Assembly (NCBI GenBank): GCA_025210475.1
Contig: JAOARW010000072.1
Location: 1 to 44,455, forward strand
DNA length: 44,455 nucleotides
Reading direction: 5' to 3'
From: Carboxylicivirga sp.
GTDB taxonomy: Bacteria > Bacteroidota > Bacteroidia > Bacteroidales > Marinilabiliaceae
Below are positions 18,129 to 26,766 of this stretch, one piece after another. Numbering within the stretch: position 1 is the stretch's first letter; every line of letters begins with the position of its first letter. The position numbers and the translations under genes are program-made. Under the pieces are notes generated by a model. The model was not told the origin of the DNA and ran no database searches. It saw only the letters and a program-made list of their open reading frames with translations.

Positions 18129-18872
18129 TTAAATCAATTTCGCTTCCGAACTCAATTTATTCAGCAGGTCATTGGCGCTACCTACCATTTTAACTTTTCC
18201 TTTTTCAGGAGGTAAGGCATATTCCATAAACTCCACTAAAGGCTGGGCAGGTGTCGCTTCAATTACTTCCAAAGGTTTGCTTCTGGCCGTCATAATCCCA
18301 CGCATATTAGGTATTTTGGGTACCCGCGCAAAACCTTTCTGTACCACTAAAACAGTTGGTCCCTGGACTTTTAATTGTTCCTTACCATTGGCCACATCGC
18401 GCTGATAAATGGGTACATCTCCCTCAAAACGAATGGATGACACGGACGACACAGAAGTATAATCCAACAACTCAGCCAACATGCCGCCAACCGAAGCTTC
18501 ATTATAATCACCGGATTCGATGCCGCAAATGATAAAACCATAATCTTTGCCTTCGATATAATCTGCCAATTGACTGGCTGTTTGAAAAGCATCCAAAGGC
18601 TCCTGATCGATACGCACCGCCTTATCCGCACCTATTGCCAGACCTTTTCGTAAAACGGGCTCACACCGCAAGGCTCCAATTGTTATGATGTCCACTTCCG
18701 TTACCGGAGAGGAGGCATCTTCTTTTAGCTCAACAGCACGTGTTAGCGCTAATTCATCCCATGGATTAATCACCCATTGAATGCCCGTATCATCTAATCT
18801 GGTCGATTGCTCAACAAAGCGAATCTTGGTGGTGGTATCGGGTATATAACTCATGCAAACCAGTATACGCAT
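18129..18872 (-). CDS. etfB: Electron transfer flavoprotein beta subunit
   Basis: ETF beta subunit (FixA family), 247 residues. The N-terminus MRILVCMSYIPDTTTKIRF and NPWDELALTRAVELKE are the family's AMP/FAD-facing segments. IICGIESGDYNEASVGGMLAELL and ARVPKIPNMRGIMTARSKPL form the characteristic middle and C-terminal recognition-loop region. It lies 20 bases after the acyl-CoA dehydrogenase and 17 before etfA, the expected operon order. Confidence 0.95.
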   Translation of the reverse strand: MRILVCMSYIPDTTTKIRFVEQSTRLDDTGIQWVINPWDELALTRAVELKEDASSPVTEVDIITIGALRCEPVLRKGLAIGADKAVRIDQEPLDAFQTASQLADYIEGKDYGFIICGIESGDYNEASVGGMLAELLDYTSVSSVSSIRFEGDVPIYQRDVANGKEQLKVQGPTVLVVQKGFARVPKIPNMRGIMTARSKPLEVIEATPAQPLVEFMEYALPPEKGKVKMVGSANDLLNKLSSEAKLI

Positions 18873-18892
18873 AGTTCTCCTGTTTTATAATG

Positions 18893-20041
18893 TTAAATGT
18901 CTCCGTTTTCGATAGCCCGTGAGATAACGATTTTCTGTATCTCAGATGTTCCTTCATAAATCTGGGTAAGTTTCGCGTCCCGCATCAGTCGCTCAACATG
19001 GTACTCTTTCACATAACCATAACCGCCATGAATCTGTACAGCCTCCGTCGTTACTTGCATGGCCATATCAGCTGCATATTGTTTGGCCATGGCACTGGCA
19101 ATGCCATAGGGTTGTCCCTGATCTTTTAGCCAGGCCGCTTTCAAACACAGAAAACGTGCTGCTTCTATTTGGGTCGCCATATCTGACAATTTAAAGGCAA
19201 TGGCCTGATGTTTTATGATTTCCTTCCCAAAGGTTTTGCGCTCCATGGCATATTTCCGGGCTAACTCGTATGCGCCTGAAGCAATGCCCAATGCCTGAGA
19301 AGCAATGCCGATTCGACCACCTTCAAGTGTTTTCATGGCAAACTTAAATCCAAATCCGTCATCACCAATCCGGTTTTCTTTTGGCACTTTTACATCGGTG
19401 AATTGAACCGAATGCGTGTCGGAACTGCGCATTCCCATTTTATTTTCGTGAGGTCCAACCGATACCCCTTCAGCATGACGATCAACAATAATGGCATTGA
19501 TTCCACGGTGTCCCTTGTCCTGATCGGTTTGTGCAATAACCAGATAAACCCCAGCCGTATTTCCATTGGTGATCCAGTTTTTAACGCCATTTATAAGGTA
19601 ATGATCGCCCATATCGATCGCTTTGGTTTGTTGCGAGGTAGCATCTGAACCAGCACCCGGCTCCGACAGCAGAAAAGCTCCTGTTATTTCACCACGCGCC
19701 AATGGCTTGAGGTATTTTTCCTTTTGTGCTTCCGTCCCGTACTTTTCGATACCAAAACACACCAGCGAATTATTTACCGAAATAATCACTCCTACTGACG
19801 AATCAACTTTTGAAATTTCTTCCATGGCCAAAACATAGGAAACGGTATCCATGCCACCGCCATCGTATTTGGGATCGACGAGCATGCCTAAAAATCCCAG
19901 TTCAGCCAAATTTTGAATGTGTTCACTGGGGTATATGGCTTTTTCATCACGCTCAATAACATCATTAATCAGTTCGCGCTGCGCATAATCACTCGCCGCC
20001 TGCTGTATCATTATTTGTTCTTCTGTTAATTGGAAGTTCAT
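18893..20041 (-). CDS. Short-chain-type acyl-CoA dehydrogenase
   Basis: FAD enzyme oxidising acyl-CoA to trans-2-enoyl-CoA, 382 residues, a full-length member of the family. LLSEPGAGSDATSQQT and YLINGVKNWITNGNTA are FAD/substrate motifs; the C-terminus has EAVQIHGGYGYVKEY and QIYEGTSEIQK, whose Glu is the catalytic base in the SCAD/butyryl-CoA dehydrogenase position. With EtfAB immediately downstream, its electrons go to ETF. Chain length is not determined by sequence alone, but context (IcmF, crotonase, thiolase) suggests C4 or branched short chains. Confidence 0.93.
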   Translation of the reverse strand: MNFQLTEEQIMIQQAASDYAQRELINDVIERDEKAIYPSEHIQNLAELGFLGMLVDPKYDGGGMDTVSYVLAMEEISKVDSSVGVIISVNNSLVCFGIEKYGTEAQKEKYLKPLARGEITGAFLLSEPGAGSDATSQQTKAIDMGDHYLINGVKNWITNGNTAGVYLVIAQTDQDKGHRGINAIIVDRHAEGVSVGPHENKMGMRSSDTHSVQFTDVKVPKENRIGDDGFGFKFAMKTLEGGRIGIASQALGIASGAYELARKYAMERKTFGKEIIKHQAIAFKLSDMATQIEAARFLCLKAAWLKDQGQPYGIASAMAKQYAADMAMQVTTEAVQIHGGYGYVKEYHVERLMRDAKLTQIYEGTSEIQKIVISRAIENGDI

Positions 20042-20065
20042 ATTAATTGGTTTAGGGGAGATTTT

Positions 20066-21301
20066 TTAAACACATTTTTTAAAAACCATACTTACCACTG
20101 TTTTGTCATTTCCGCCCATGTTAACGGTCATCGCATATGGTTTATCAGTAGCTATTTGAATTTGAGCCTCTCCTGCCCGACCACTCAGCTGCTCCCAAAC
20201 CGTAACCACCTGGTGAACCCCGGTGGCACCTGTCGGATGACCCCAGGCAATTAAACCACCTGTGGTGTTGAAAGGAATTATTCCATCGCGGGCTGTGTTT
20301 CCTTCAGCCACAAATGCAGCTCCGCGACCTTTTTCTGCAAAACCAATTGCTTCAGTAGCCAGCAGTCCGGCAATGGTGAAGCAATCATGTGTTTCTACCG
20401 TTGCCAATTGCTCCTTACTTATTCCGGCCATTTTTAAAGCTCTTTGAACCGCCGCCTTGGTTGTTGATAACTCCAATGGGTCATCCGGCTCTTCCATAAT
20501 GTTATCTTCAGCCTGGGCAAAACCAACTAACTCAATGGCATTTTCAAAGGCAATGCCGCACCTTTTTAGTCCTTCTTCTGATACTATCGCGATGGATGAT
20601 GCCCCATCCGACACCTTAGAACAATCGGTGTAATTAAGATGATCAACAAAACGAGTGGCATCAGGCGGCAATAAACCGGTTTCCAATAAGTGTTCATTTT
20701 TATTTTCATATTCCTGAGCCGTTTCACACAAGCGTGCATTTTCAACACAGTTGACATACCATTGTGCCATTCCCTTTCGCATATACTCTTCGCCCCAGGC
20801 TTTAGCATATGCTCCTGCCCGATCGCTGAATTTACCAGGAAAGAAATATGCGTGCCCTTCTTTACGCTTCTTAAAGTAATCGGCCTGTGCCAGATAATCG
20901 GCACCATACATGGCTTTGACTGTATTCTGAACCTCAACACCAATTGCCAATACAACTTCTGCCGTACCAGCCAATATTGATTTTACACCAGTCATTACCG
21001 CCAAACCACCCGAGGCACAAGCTCCTTCAACCCTTACTGATGGTTTGTATTTTAATTGGGGATCGATGGATGGTATAAAAGCCGCCAAATGCGCCTGATT
21101 ATTAAAGCGCGAAGCAATAAAATTGCCAATAACGCTTTCGTCCACATTATCTGCTCCGTTTATTTGCTCCAAAGTCTTACGACCGGCTTGCTGAATATAG
21201 TATTCCAATCCGGGATTTTCTTTCTTCGGATTAAACTCTGAACGGCCGCTCCCCAGCGAAATGGTGTTATATCCGGCTACTATAAATACTCTTCTTTGCA
21301 T
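20066..21301 (-). CDS. Thiolase-family acyltransferase (SCP2-thiolase-like)
   Basis: A 411-residue thiolase. The nucleophilic cysteine is Cys95 in VEGACASGG; the conserved ETHDCFT and GGLIAWGHPTGATG supply the His and loop residues of the second half. The N-terminus (VFIVAGYNT) and overall form resemble the SCP-x/acetyl-CoA acetyltransferase branch, not the FadA/PhaA type. It would cleave 3-ketoacyl-CoA (acetoacetyl-CoA if the substrate is C4) to acetyl-CoA. It starts 3 bases before the end of the 3-hydroxyacyl-CoA dehydrogenase gap and is 24 bases upstream of the acyl-CoA dehydrogenase. Confidence 0.9.
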   Translation of the reverse strand: MQRRVFIVAGYNTISLGSGRSEFNPKKENPGLEYYIQQAGRKTLEQINGADNVDESVIGNFIASRFNNQAHLAAFIPSIDPQLKYKPSVRVEGACASGGLAVMTGVKSILAGTAEVVLAIGVEVQNTVKAMYGADYLAQADYFKKRKEGHAYFFPGKFSDRAGAYAKAWGEEYMRKGMAQWYVNCVENARLCETAQEYENKNEHLLETGLLPPDATRFVDHLNYTDCSKVSDGASSIAIVSEEGLKRCGIAFENAIELVGFAQAEDNIMEEPDDPLELSTTKAAVQRALKMAGISKEQLATVETHDCFTIAGLLATEAIGFAEKGRGAAFVAEGNTARDGIIPFNTTGGLIAWGHPTGATGVHQVVTVWEQLSGRAGEAQIQIATDKPYAMTVNMGGNDKTVVSMVFKKCV

Positions 21302-21304
21302 AAT

Positions 21305-22636
21305 CTAATCGATAAAGTTATTAACCGGTCCGTATAAGTAATAGAAGCCATTTTTCATGACATCGTTCACATGATCAGTAGAATCACAAATACCATTCGA
21401 ATGTAATTGTTGCGCTATGCTTTTCATCGCTGATAAATAATCCTTTGCCAGCTGGGCTCCCTTGCTTTCCTCTTCCTTTAGCCGATCGAAGAACTCTTGA
21501 ATGTGCTTTTCTTTATATTTCGACCGGCTCAACTGGCTCCAACTGTAGGGCTTAGTTTTCATAGCTAAAAACGCTTCAATTTTTGGCATTAGTTCGTTTA
21601 TGTTGATATACTGGGATGATTCAAGATCAATAACCTCAATTGCCTTAGCTTTATGGTATTTAAAGAAACCATCGCGTTGTGTACCATCGGCATTTTGTCC
21701 GCCTCTCACACCCTTATCCAATAAGTCATTTAAAAACCGGCATTTTAGTTCCTCATCCAGATGACGATCCATCACATTCATGATCAAAGAACAAACGTCG
21801 ACACCTACATACCCCATCAACTGAAATATCCCCATGGGGCGCAGGAGTAATTCGTGGCTCACCTTATCGACTGTCAAGAGCGCTTCTGCAGGGCTTAACT
21901 CACCCAACAAGCTTTCATAAAGATTAATAGCATAGATTATTTCGCGCATAAAAAAACCATTGCCAATAAAGCCTGCAATATCATTGGCCGGTACAATTAA
22001 TTTATCCATATGCTTGGCCAATCCCTGCACAATCTTTGTGAGCTCAGGAATTGGATTTTCCAGCTCTACCACTTCAATGAGCTTTTGAACGGCTGGTGGA
22101 TTGTAAAAATGACATCCGATAATGCGGCCATCCAATCCGGCCTTTTCATTTAATATTTTAATAGGTATGGCGCTTGTATTAGTCAAGAAATACGGCTGAT
22201 GCGCATTATGCTCATTGATGTTCTTAAATAGCTCAGCCTTGATGTTTTCATCTTCGATAATGGCTTCGAATATTAAGCTGGAATGATAAGCCGCCTCTGT
22301 ATTAATAGTGGGTTTAACCATTGACATCGCTTCAAAAACAAAAGCTTCAATGATATCCTTGTTATCAATCAGATGAGCACGATTGACATATATTTTTCGT
22401 AGCTCAACGATGTTTTTTTCAGCCCACTTAAGCAATTGCACTTTCAGGTAGTCCATCAATCCTTGTAAGCGTTCAAAACTTTGGTCAATGGCATTGATGA
22501 CAAACGTTTCTCCAATATATGGTGAATGGTGCATTAACTTTGCTGAATGCAATACATTCAATAATAAAATTCCACTTCCCATCTTACCGGCAGCACCCAA
22601 TACGCTAATGTTTCTAAATCGATCCAGATGACTCAT
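21305..22636 (-). CDS. 3-hydroxyacyl-CoA dehydrogenase
   Basis: NAD-dependent 3-hydroxyacyl-CoA dehydrogenase, 443 residues. The Rossmann motif is VLGAAGKMGSGI near the N-terminus; the catalytic set follows as NTSAIPI (Ser), GCHFYNPPAVQKLIEVV (His and Glu) and GFIGNGFF (Asn). The C-terminal domain is longer than in the 280-residue stand-alone enzymes, possibly two 3HCDH_C modules. An upstream extension of the frame overlaps the enoyl-CoA hydratase gene; ATG 22636, 22 bases after that stop, places the Rossmann motif properly and was chosen. The helper domain after residue 300 diverges from FadB-type proteins. Confidence 0.88.
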   Translation of the reverse strand: MSHLDRFRNISVLGAAGKMGSGILLLNVLHSAKLMHHSPYIGETFVINAIDQSFERLQGLMDYLKVQLLKWAEKNIVELRKIYVNRAHLIDNKDIIEAFVFEAMSMVKPTINTEAAYHSSLIFEAIIEDENIKAELFKNINEHNAHQPYFLTNTSAIPIKILNEKAGLDGRIIGCHFYNPPAVQKLIEVVELENPIPELTKIVQGLAKHMDKLIVPANDIAGFIGNGFFMREIIYAINLYESLLGELSPAEALLTVDKVSHELLLRPMGIFQLMGYVGVDVCSLIMNVMDRHLDEELKCRFLNDLLDKGVRGGQNADGTQRDGFFKYHKAKAIEVIDLESSQYININELMPKIEAFLAMKTKPYSWSQLSRSKYKEKHIQEFFDRLKEEESKGAQLAKDYLSAMKSIAQQLHSNGICDSTDHVNDVMKNGFYYLYGPVNNFID

Positions 22637-22658
22637 AGATGTATATTTATTTTTAGGT

Positions 22659-23420
22659 TTACCAATTTGGTTTTCGTTTCTCCAGAAAAGCTGACATGCC
22701 TTCTTGTGCTTCGTTATTAAATAAAGAAGCAAAAACATGCCTCTCCGATTCACAACCTGCATCGAAGCCAGCCTCCAGTCCAGTATTAATAACAGAGGTC
22801 AAGGATTTAGAAGCCAATGGACCTTTAGAAATCAGAAGTTCAGCTATTTCCTGAGCCTTGGGCAACAATTCATCGCTCGAAAAGAAGGCTTGAATCAAAC
22901 CCATTCGAAGGGCCTCCTCGGAATTAAACATGTTTGCTGTAAAAAGATAATAGCGGGCATTGTTTAAACCAATAGCCCTGACCAAACGCTGGCTACCACC
23001 AAACCCAGGAATTAAACCAAGGTTCACTTCAGGTGCGCTAAAACGGGCCGTATCAGCTGCCAGCAAAAAACTACAACACAAAGCCATCTCAAGACCTCCT
23101 CCAAGAGCAAAACCATTGATTACGCCAATAAAGGGAATGCGCATTGTTTCGATACGTCGCATAACATCCTGCCCCAACTTAGAGAAGGAGTATGCTTCTG
23201 CTTCCGATTTACCTTTCATTTCGGCAATATCAGCACCTGCGATAAAGGCCTTTCCTTCGCCTGTTAGCATAACAACACGAATGGTTTCCGAAGCCTCTAT
23301 AAGATCCAAAACACCATTTAACTCAATCAGTGTTTCGCTATTAATAGCATTTAAAGCCTCGGGACGAGAAAACGTAACTGTGGCTATTGAATCAGTTTCT
23401 GTGAATGTGAGGTTATTCAT
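22659..23420 (-). CDS. Enoyl-CoA hydratase/isomerase (crotonase)
   Basis: A 253-residue crotonase-family protein. The oxyanion-hole segments are FIAGADIAEM and GFALGGGLEMAL; both catalytic glutamates of true hydratases are present (GGGLE and APEVNLGLIPG), supporting hydration of crotonyl-type enoyl-CoA. The start is ATG 23420, eight codons inside the longest frame, because MNNLTFTE aligns with the family start. It is the first gene of the operon, preceded by a 357-base gap with inverted repeats but no perfect TAnnTTTG element. Confidence 0.92.
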   Translation of the reverse strand: MNNLTFTETDSIATVTFSRPEALNAINSETLIELNGVLDLIEASETIRVVMLTGEGKAFIAGADIAEMKGKSEAEAYSFSKLGQDVMRRIETMRIPFIGVINGFALGGGLEMALCCSFLLAADTARFSAPEVNLGLIPGFGGSQRLVRAIGLNNARYYLFTANMFNSEEALRMGLIQAFFSSDELLPKAQEIAELLISKGPLASKSLTSVINTGLEAGFDAGCESERHVFASLFNNEAQEGMSAFLEKRKPNW

Positions 23421-23664
23421 AGTATATCCAAAATAGATTCTCAATCAAGTTAAGTAATCTATTTTAAGATATCAATGTCTTTTTTGAGTTTTAGAGCAAA
23501 AAAATGATTTTAAACTTACAAATCATCACATTTTTAAATACCTATAGCATTGCCACATACACATTTAAACAACTACATTAACTCACAATAAGGTATCAAT
23601 TTAAAAGACATTTGATTTACAGTGGCTGTAAATGGGGATTTTAAAAAGAATTGAGATAAAAAGT

Positions 23665-23704
23665 TAACGCTTGACATTCAAAAACTCACTGATGTCATAC
23701 GTTA
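23665..23704. repeat. Imperfect 13-bp inverted repeat upstream of acyl-CoA operon
   Basis: TAACGCTTGACAT and, 14 bases later, ATGTCATACGTTA, whose reverse complement is TAACGTATGACAT: 11 of 13 positions match. There is no T-run beside it, so an operator or RNA structure is more likely than a terminator. It lies about 245-285 bases upstream of the first operon gene. Confidence 0.5.
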
Positions 23705-23716
23705 GGTTACGGACAC

Positions 23717-23745
23717 AAAAAAAAGGATAACAACCTTGCCATCCT
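23717..23745 (-). terminator. Intrinsic terminator of ywbE
   Basis: On the minus strand AGGATGGC pairs with GTTATCCT (8 pairs, two G-U) around a 6-base loop and is followed by eight T residues. It starts about 30 bases after the ywbE stop and is a good rho-independent terminator. Confidence 0.78.
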
Positions 23746-23777
23746 CTTTACGCCTCATCAAAAAATGAAAAATGAAA

Positions 23778-23972
23778 TTATAACTTAATCATTTTCACCC
23801 TGCCTACCTGACCGGTTTTTAGCTTACACTCTATCCCTTTAATGTGAAACGCTACCTCATCAAGTATTTCCTGAACCACTCCGTGAGTTAAGTTGCCCGA
23901 GCGCTCGTCCTGCTTTTGTAAAATTGCTACTTTCGTTCCCTTTTTGATGTTTCGTCTGTCTCTGCCATCCAT
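23778..23972 (-). CDS. ywbE: YwbE family small protein (DUF2196)
   Basis: A 64-residue protein matching the YwbE/DUF2196 family in length and layout: DGRDRRNIKKGTKVAILQK, SGNLTHGVVQEIL, and the closing GQVGRVKMI. The family is a small beta-rich fold of unknown function found in Bacteroidetes and Firmicutes. It is a single-gene unit: the tRNA-Cys gene and its terminator lie upstream, and a strong terminator lies just downstream. Confidence 0.87.
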   Translation of the reverse strand: MDGRDRRNIKKGTKVAILQKQDERSGNLTHGVVQEILDEVAFHIKGIECKLKTGQVGRVKMIKL

Positions 23973-24072
23973 CTTACAACGTCTTAATTATTTGGTTTAG
24001 ATCAATTCATTTAATGGCATTAGGTTTGGATGCAATTGCGTCAGGCGAAAACTATAGCCCTGTATATAACGA

Positions 24073-24106
24073 AAACTCCCGATCTTCAGAAGAAAATCGG
24101 GAGTTT
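24073..24106 (-). terminator. Terminator downstream of tRNA-Cys
   Basis: AAACTCCCGAT and ATCGGGAGTTT form an 11-bp perfect stem with a 12-base loop, beginning 4 bases beyond the tRNA 3' end on the minus strand and followed by TTTTC. It is placed to end tRNA transcription. Confidence 0.75.
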
Positions 24107-24109
24107 GAG

Positions 24110-24180
24110 AGGTTCCTGGCGGACTCGAACCGCCGTAGCTGGTTTTGCAGACCAGTGCCTAGCCACTCGGCCAAGGAACC
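24110..24180 (-). tRNA. tRNA-Cys (anticodon GCA)
   Basis: The minus strand folds as a complete cloverleaf of 71 nt: acceptor GGTTCCT/AGGAACC (24174-24180 with 24111-24117), anticodon arm CTGGT-CTGCAAA-ACCAG giving GCA, and T arm GGCGG-TTCGAGT-CCGCC. The discriminator base is U, the Cys identity base. The 3' CCA is not encoded. A terminator follows immediately. Confidence 0.96.
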
Positions 24181-24231
24181 GTTGTGATTCGGGTTGCAAA
24201 ATAAGTAATAATTTATTTGCTGAGCAAATTT

Positions 24232-24426
24232 TTATTTCTTCTTTTCTGCATAAATGCTGAGGCAATCGGGACAAAGGCAGCTGTTATATTTATCAGCCAA
24301 CACTTTAAGATTTTCAGTTTTTATGAAAAAATTATTGCACCAGCACTTAATGTTCGACTCGCTATAACAAGTATAGCCGGCGCCACATTTCGGGCAAGTT
24401 TTGGGTGTTCCTTCTTCTTGACTCAT
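24232..24426 (-). CDS. Cysteine-rich CWC family protein
   Basis: A 64-residue protein of the cysteine-rich CWC family. CPKCGAGYTC, then IKCWCNN and CLCPDCLSIY provide eight or so cysteines, probably binding metal. The start is ATG 24426 (MSQEEG), since the longer frame would run into folB. It starts 4 bases after folB stops, so the two are co-transcribed. Function is unknown. Confidence 0.82.
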   Translation of the reverse strand: MSQEEGTPKTCPKCGAGYTCYSESNIKCWCNNFFIKTENLKVLADKYNSCLCPDCLSIYAEKKK

Positions 24427-24430
24427 ATAA

Positions 24431-24799
24431 CTACCTTGAAAAAGTAACACTTACACATTTCATTTGTCCTCCCATGGGCGGATTCATCTTCGACACCTTA
24501 ACGGTTGCCTTTAACAGCTTTGGAAATCGTTCGTAGATTCCATCGATAATGCGTTTATTCAGATGTTCCAGCAGATGCGAATTTTGCATGATCTGTTCGC
24601 GAACAATTTCGTAAACACTCACATAATTTAACGCATCCTGAATATTATCTGTTGCTGCCGGAATGGTACAATCTGTTTCCAGAGTTACTTTCACTAAAAA
24701 ACGATTCCCTACAACCTGCTCTTCTTTAAAGCAGCCATGATAGGCATAAAACTCCATTTCCTCCAGCTCAATCACCCCAATCAATTGCTTCTCCTCCAT
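24431..24799 (-). CDS. folB: Dihydroneopterin aldolase
   Basis: Folate-biosynthesis enzyme cleaving 7,8-dihydroneopterin; 122 residues from ATG 24799 (MEEKQL), which fits the normal length of about 120; the frame stays open to 24838. Family features are LEEMEFYAYHGCFKEEQ with the active-site YHG, a central YVSVYEIV segment, LLEHLNKRIIDGI, and KMNPPMGGQMKCVSV at the C-terminus. The neighbouring CWC gene follows by 4 bases. Confidence 0.93.
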   Translation of the reverse strand: MEEKQLIGVIELEEMEFYAYHGCFKEEQVVGNRFLVKVTLETDCTIPAATDNIQDALNYVSVYEIVREQIMQNSHLLEHLNKRIIDGIYERFPKLLKATVKVSKMNPPMGGQMKCVSVTFSR

Positions 24800-24870
24800 T
24801 GTTGTTTTATTTTTTTGGCGAAAATAATCTTTTATCACTGAATGATCAGATTTTTAAGTCGAAAAACAAT

Positions 24871-24878
24871 TACTTTTG
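24871..24878 (+). promoter_or_regulatory. Bacteroidetes -7 element TACTTTTG before glnS
   Basis: A perfect TAnnTTTG match 61 bases upstream of the glnS ATG at 24940. Confidence 0.45.
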
Positions 24879-24939
24879 TGCCTGATGTTAAAACATCCGA
24901 TAATTTAAGTTTAGGATTTTAAGACAAAATATAGAGCAG

Positions 24940-26652
24940 ATGGAATTGAACGAAACGCCGAAAACAAATTTCATTCATCAGGAAATTGATAAGGATTTAA
25001 GCGAAAATAAAAATGGTGGAGCCGTATTAACACGTTTCCCGCCCGAGCCCAATGGTTATTTACACATTGGTCATGCCAAATCTATCTGCCTGAACTTTGG
25101 TTTAGGTAAGCATTACAAGGGAGGTACCAACCTGCGATTTGACGATACCAATCCTACAAAAGAAGATACCGAATACGTTGACTCCATTAAGGAAGATGTA
25201 AATTGGCTGGGTTTTCAGTGGAACGATGAACCTAAATTTACATCGGATTATTTCGAGCAATTGTACCAATGGGCTGTTTTGCTAATCAAAAATGGTAAAG
25301 CCTACGTTGATCATCAGAGTGCCGACGAGATAGCTTCTCAAAAGGGAACACCAACCACACCCGGTCAGGAGAGTCCTTACCGCAACCGCAGCGTAGAAGA
25401 AAACCTGGACTTGTTTGAGCGCATGCGCAAAGGCGAATTTAAGAATGGCGAATGTGTTTTACGTGCCAAAATTGATATGGCCTCATCGAACATGCACATG
25501 CGCGACCCATTGATGTACCGAATTATTCATGCCCATCACCACCGCACAGGTAACGATTGGTGCATTTACCCAATGTATGACTTTGCCCACGGACAAGGTG
25601 ATTTTAAAGAAGGTATTACCCATTCGGTTTGTACCCTTGAATTTGAGGTACACCGCCCTTTATATAACTGGTTTTTGGATCAGATTATTGAAGCACAGCC
25701 TGAATTAAAAGAGTTGCCACGACCGCGTCAGATTGAGTTTGCACGACTTAATTTGAATTACACGGTTATGAGCAAGCGTAAGCTGCTTCAATTGGTTAAT
25801 GAGAATTATGTAGCCGGTTGGGATGATCCGCGAATGCCGACCGTTTCAGGTTATCGTCGCAGAGGATACACGCCGGAAGCAATTCGCAAGTTTGCCGACC
25901 AGATTGGTGTGGCCAAACGCGAGAATGTAATTGATGTAGCCTTATTGGAGCATTGCATCCGCGAAGACCTAAATAAACGTGCCCCACGTGTGTATTCGGT
26001 GCTGAATCCGGTGAAAGTGATTATTACCAATTATCCGGAAGGTCAGGTGGAATGGATGGAAGCCATCAACAATCCGGAAGATGAAAGCATGGGTTCGCGC
26101 CAGCTACCTTTCAGTCGTGAGATTTACATTGAGCGTGATGACTTTATGGAGAATGCACCTCGTAAATTCTTCCGTATGGATGTGGGACGTGAAGTTCGCT
26201 TAAAAAATGCCTACATCGTAAAATGTGAAGACATTAAAAAGGATGAAAATGGTGAGATCAGCGAAATCTATTGTACTTACGATCCGGATACCAAGAGCGG
26301 TATGGAAGGCAGCAACCGTAAAGTAAAAGGTACATTGCACTGGGTAAGCATTGAGCATGCCAAAACCATCCAGGTTAAGCAATACGACCGTTTATTTATG
26401 GACGAAGCACCCGACGGACACAAAGACAAAGAATTCCTCGAATTCTTAAATCCTAATTCGTTATCAGTCATTAATACAGCTTTTATTGAGCCTAATTACC
26501 AAGATGCAGGTTCCAGGTTTGAGGATGGTATTGAGCGTTACCAGTTCCAGCGCTTGGGTTACTTCTGTATTGATAAGGAATCGAGCAATGATCAGGTTAT
26601 TTTTAATCGTACCGTGACGTTAAAAGATTCGTGGGCGAAGAAAAAGAAATAA
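24940..26652 (+). CDS. glnS: Glutaminyl-tRNA synthetase
   Basis: Class I synthetase charging tRNA-Gln, 570 residues. The signature RFPPEPNGYLHIGHAKS contains HIGH (42-45); LRFDDTNPTKE, the GlnRS-specific insert and VMSKRKL (KMSKS equivalent) follow. The anticodon-binding beta-barrels occupy the C-terminal 200 residues (e.g. REIYIERDDF). Its presence implies direct glutaminylation, leaving the gltX product at 28768-30291 to act as a discriminating GluRS. A stem-loop terminator follows. Confidence 0.97.
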   Translation: MELNETPKTNFIHQEIDKDLSENKNGGAVLTRFPPEPNGYLHIGHAKSICLNFGLGKHYKGGTNLRFDDTNPTKEDTEYVDSIKEDVNWLGFQWNDEPKFTSDYFEQLYQWAVLLIKNGKAYVDHQSADEIASQKGTPTTPGQESPYRNRSVEENLDLFERMRKGEFKNGECVLRAKIDMASSNMHMRDPLMYRIIHAHHHRTGNDWCIYPMYDFAHGQGDFKEGITHSVCTLEFEVHRPLYNWFLDQIIEAQPELKELPRPRQIEFARLNLNYTVMSKRKLLQLVNENYVAGWDDPRMPTVSGYRRRGYTPEAIRKFADQIGVAKRENVIDVALLEHCIREDLNKRAPRVYSVLNPVKVIITNYPEGQVEWMEAINNPEDESMGSRQLPFSREIYIERDDFMENAPRKFFRMDVGREVRLKNAYIVKCEDIKKDENGEISEIYCTYDPDTKSGMEGSNRKVKGTLHWVSIEHAKTIQVKQYDRLFMDEAPDGHKDKEFLEFLNPNSLSVINTAFIEPNYQDAGSRFEDGIERYQFQRLGYFCIDKESSNDQVIFNRTVTLKDSWAKKKK

Positions 26653-26701
26653 CTTTAGATTAAGAAAAGGACGATAGTCATTATATTATAGATAAAAGCA
26701 T

Positions 26702-26731
26702 AAATCCCGTTCCATTTGGTTCGGGATTTTT
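26702..26731 (+). terminator. Terminator of glnS
   Basis: AAATCCCG pairs with CGGGATTT across a 12-base loop and is followed by TT. It lies about 50 bases after the glnS stop and 35 bases before the next ATG. Confidence 0.7.
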
Positions 26732-26766
26732 GCTACCTTTCAAGTTCTAAGATATTCATTAGCTAA

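Larger units (their letters stand above)
23421..23777. other. Upstream region of the acyl-CoA operon, no gene
   Basis: No coding potential is visible. It holds a 7-bp-stem hairpin TTTACAG/CTGTAAA (23616-23632), a 13-bp imperfect inverted repeat (23665-23704) and the terminator of ywbE (23717-23745). A near-match to the -7 element, TATTTTGG, lies within the last 20 bases before the crotonase ATG on the minus strand. This is the place to look for operon control. Confidence 0.5.

Noticed and set aside
22637..22762. 42-residue N-terminal extension of the 3-hydroxyacyl-CoA dehydrogenase
   Set aside because: It overlaps the crotonase gene and precedes the Rossmann motif without any family similarity; ATG 22636 fits better.
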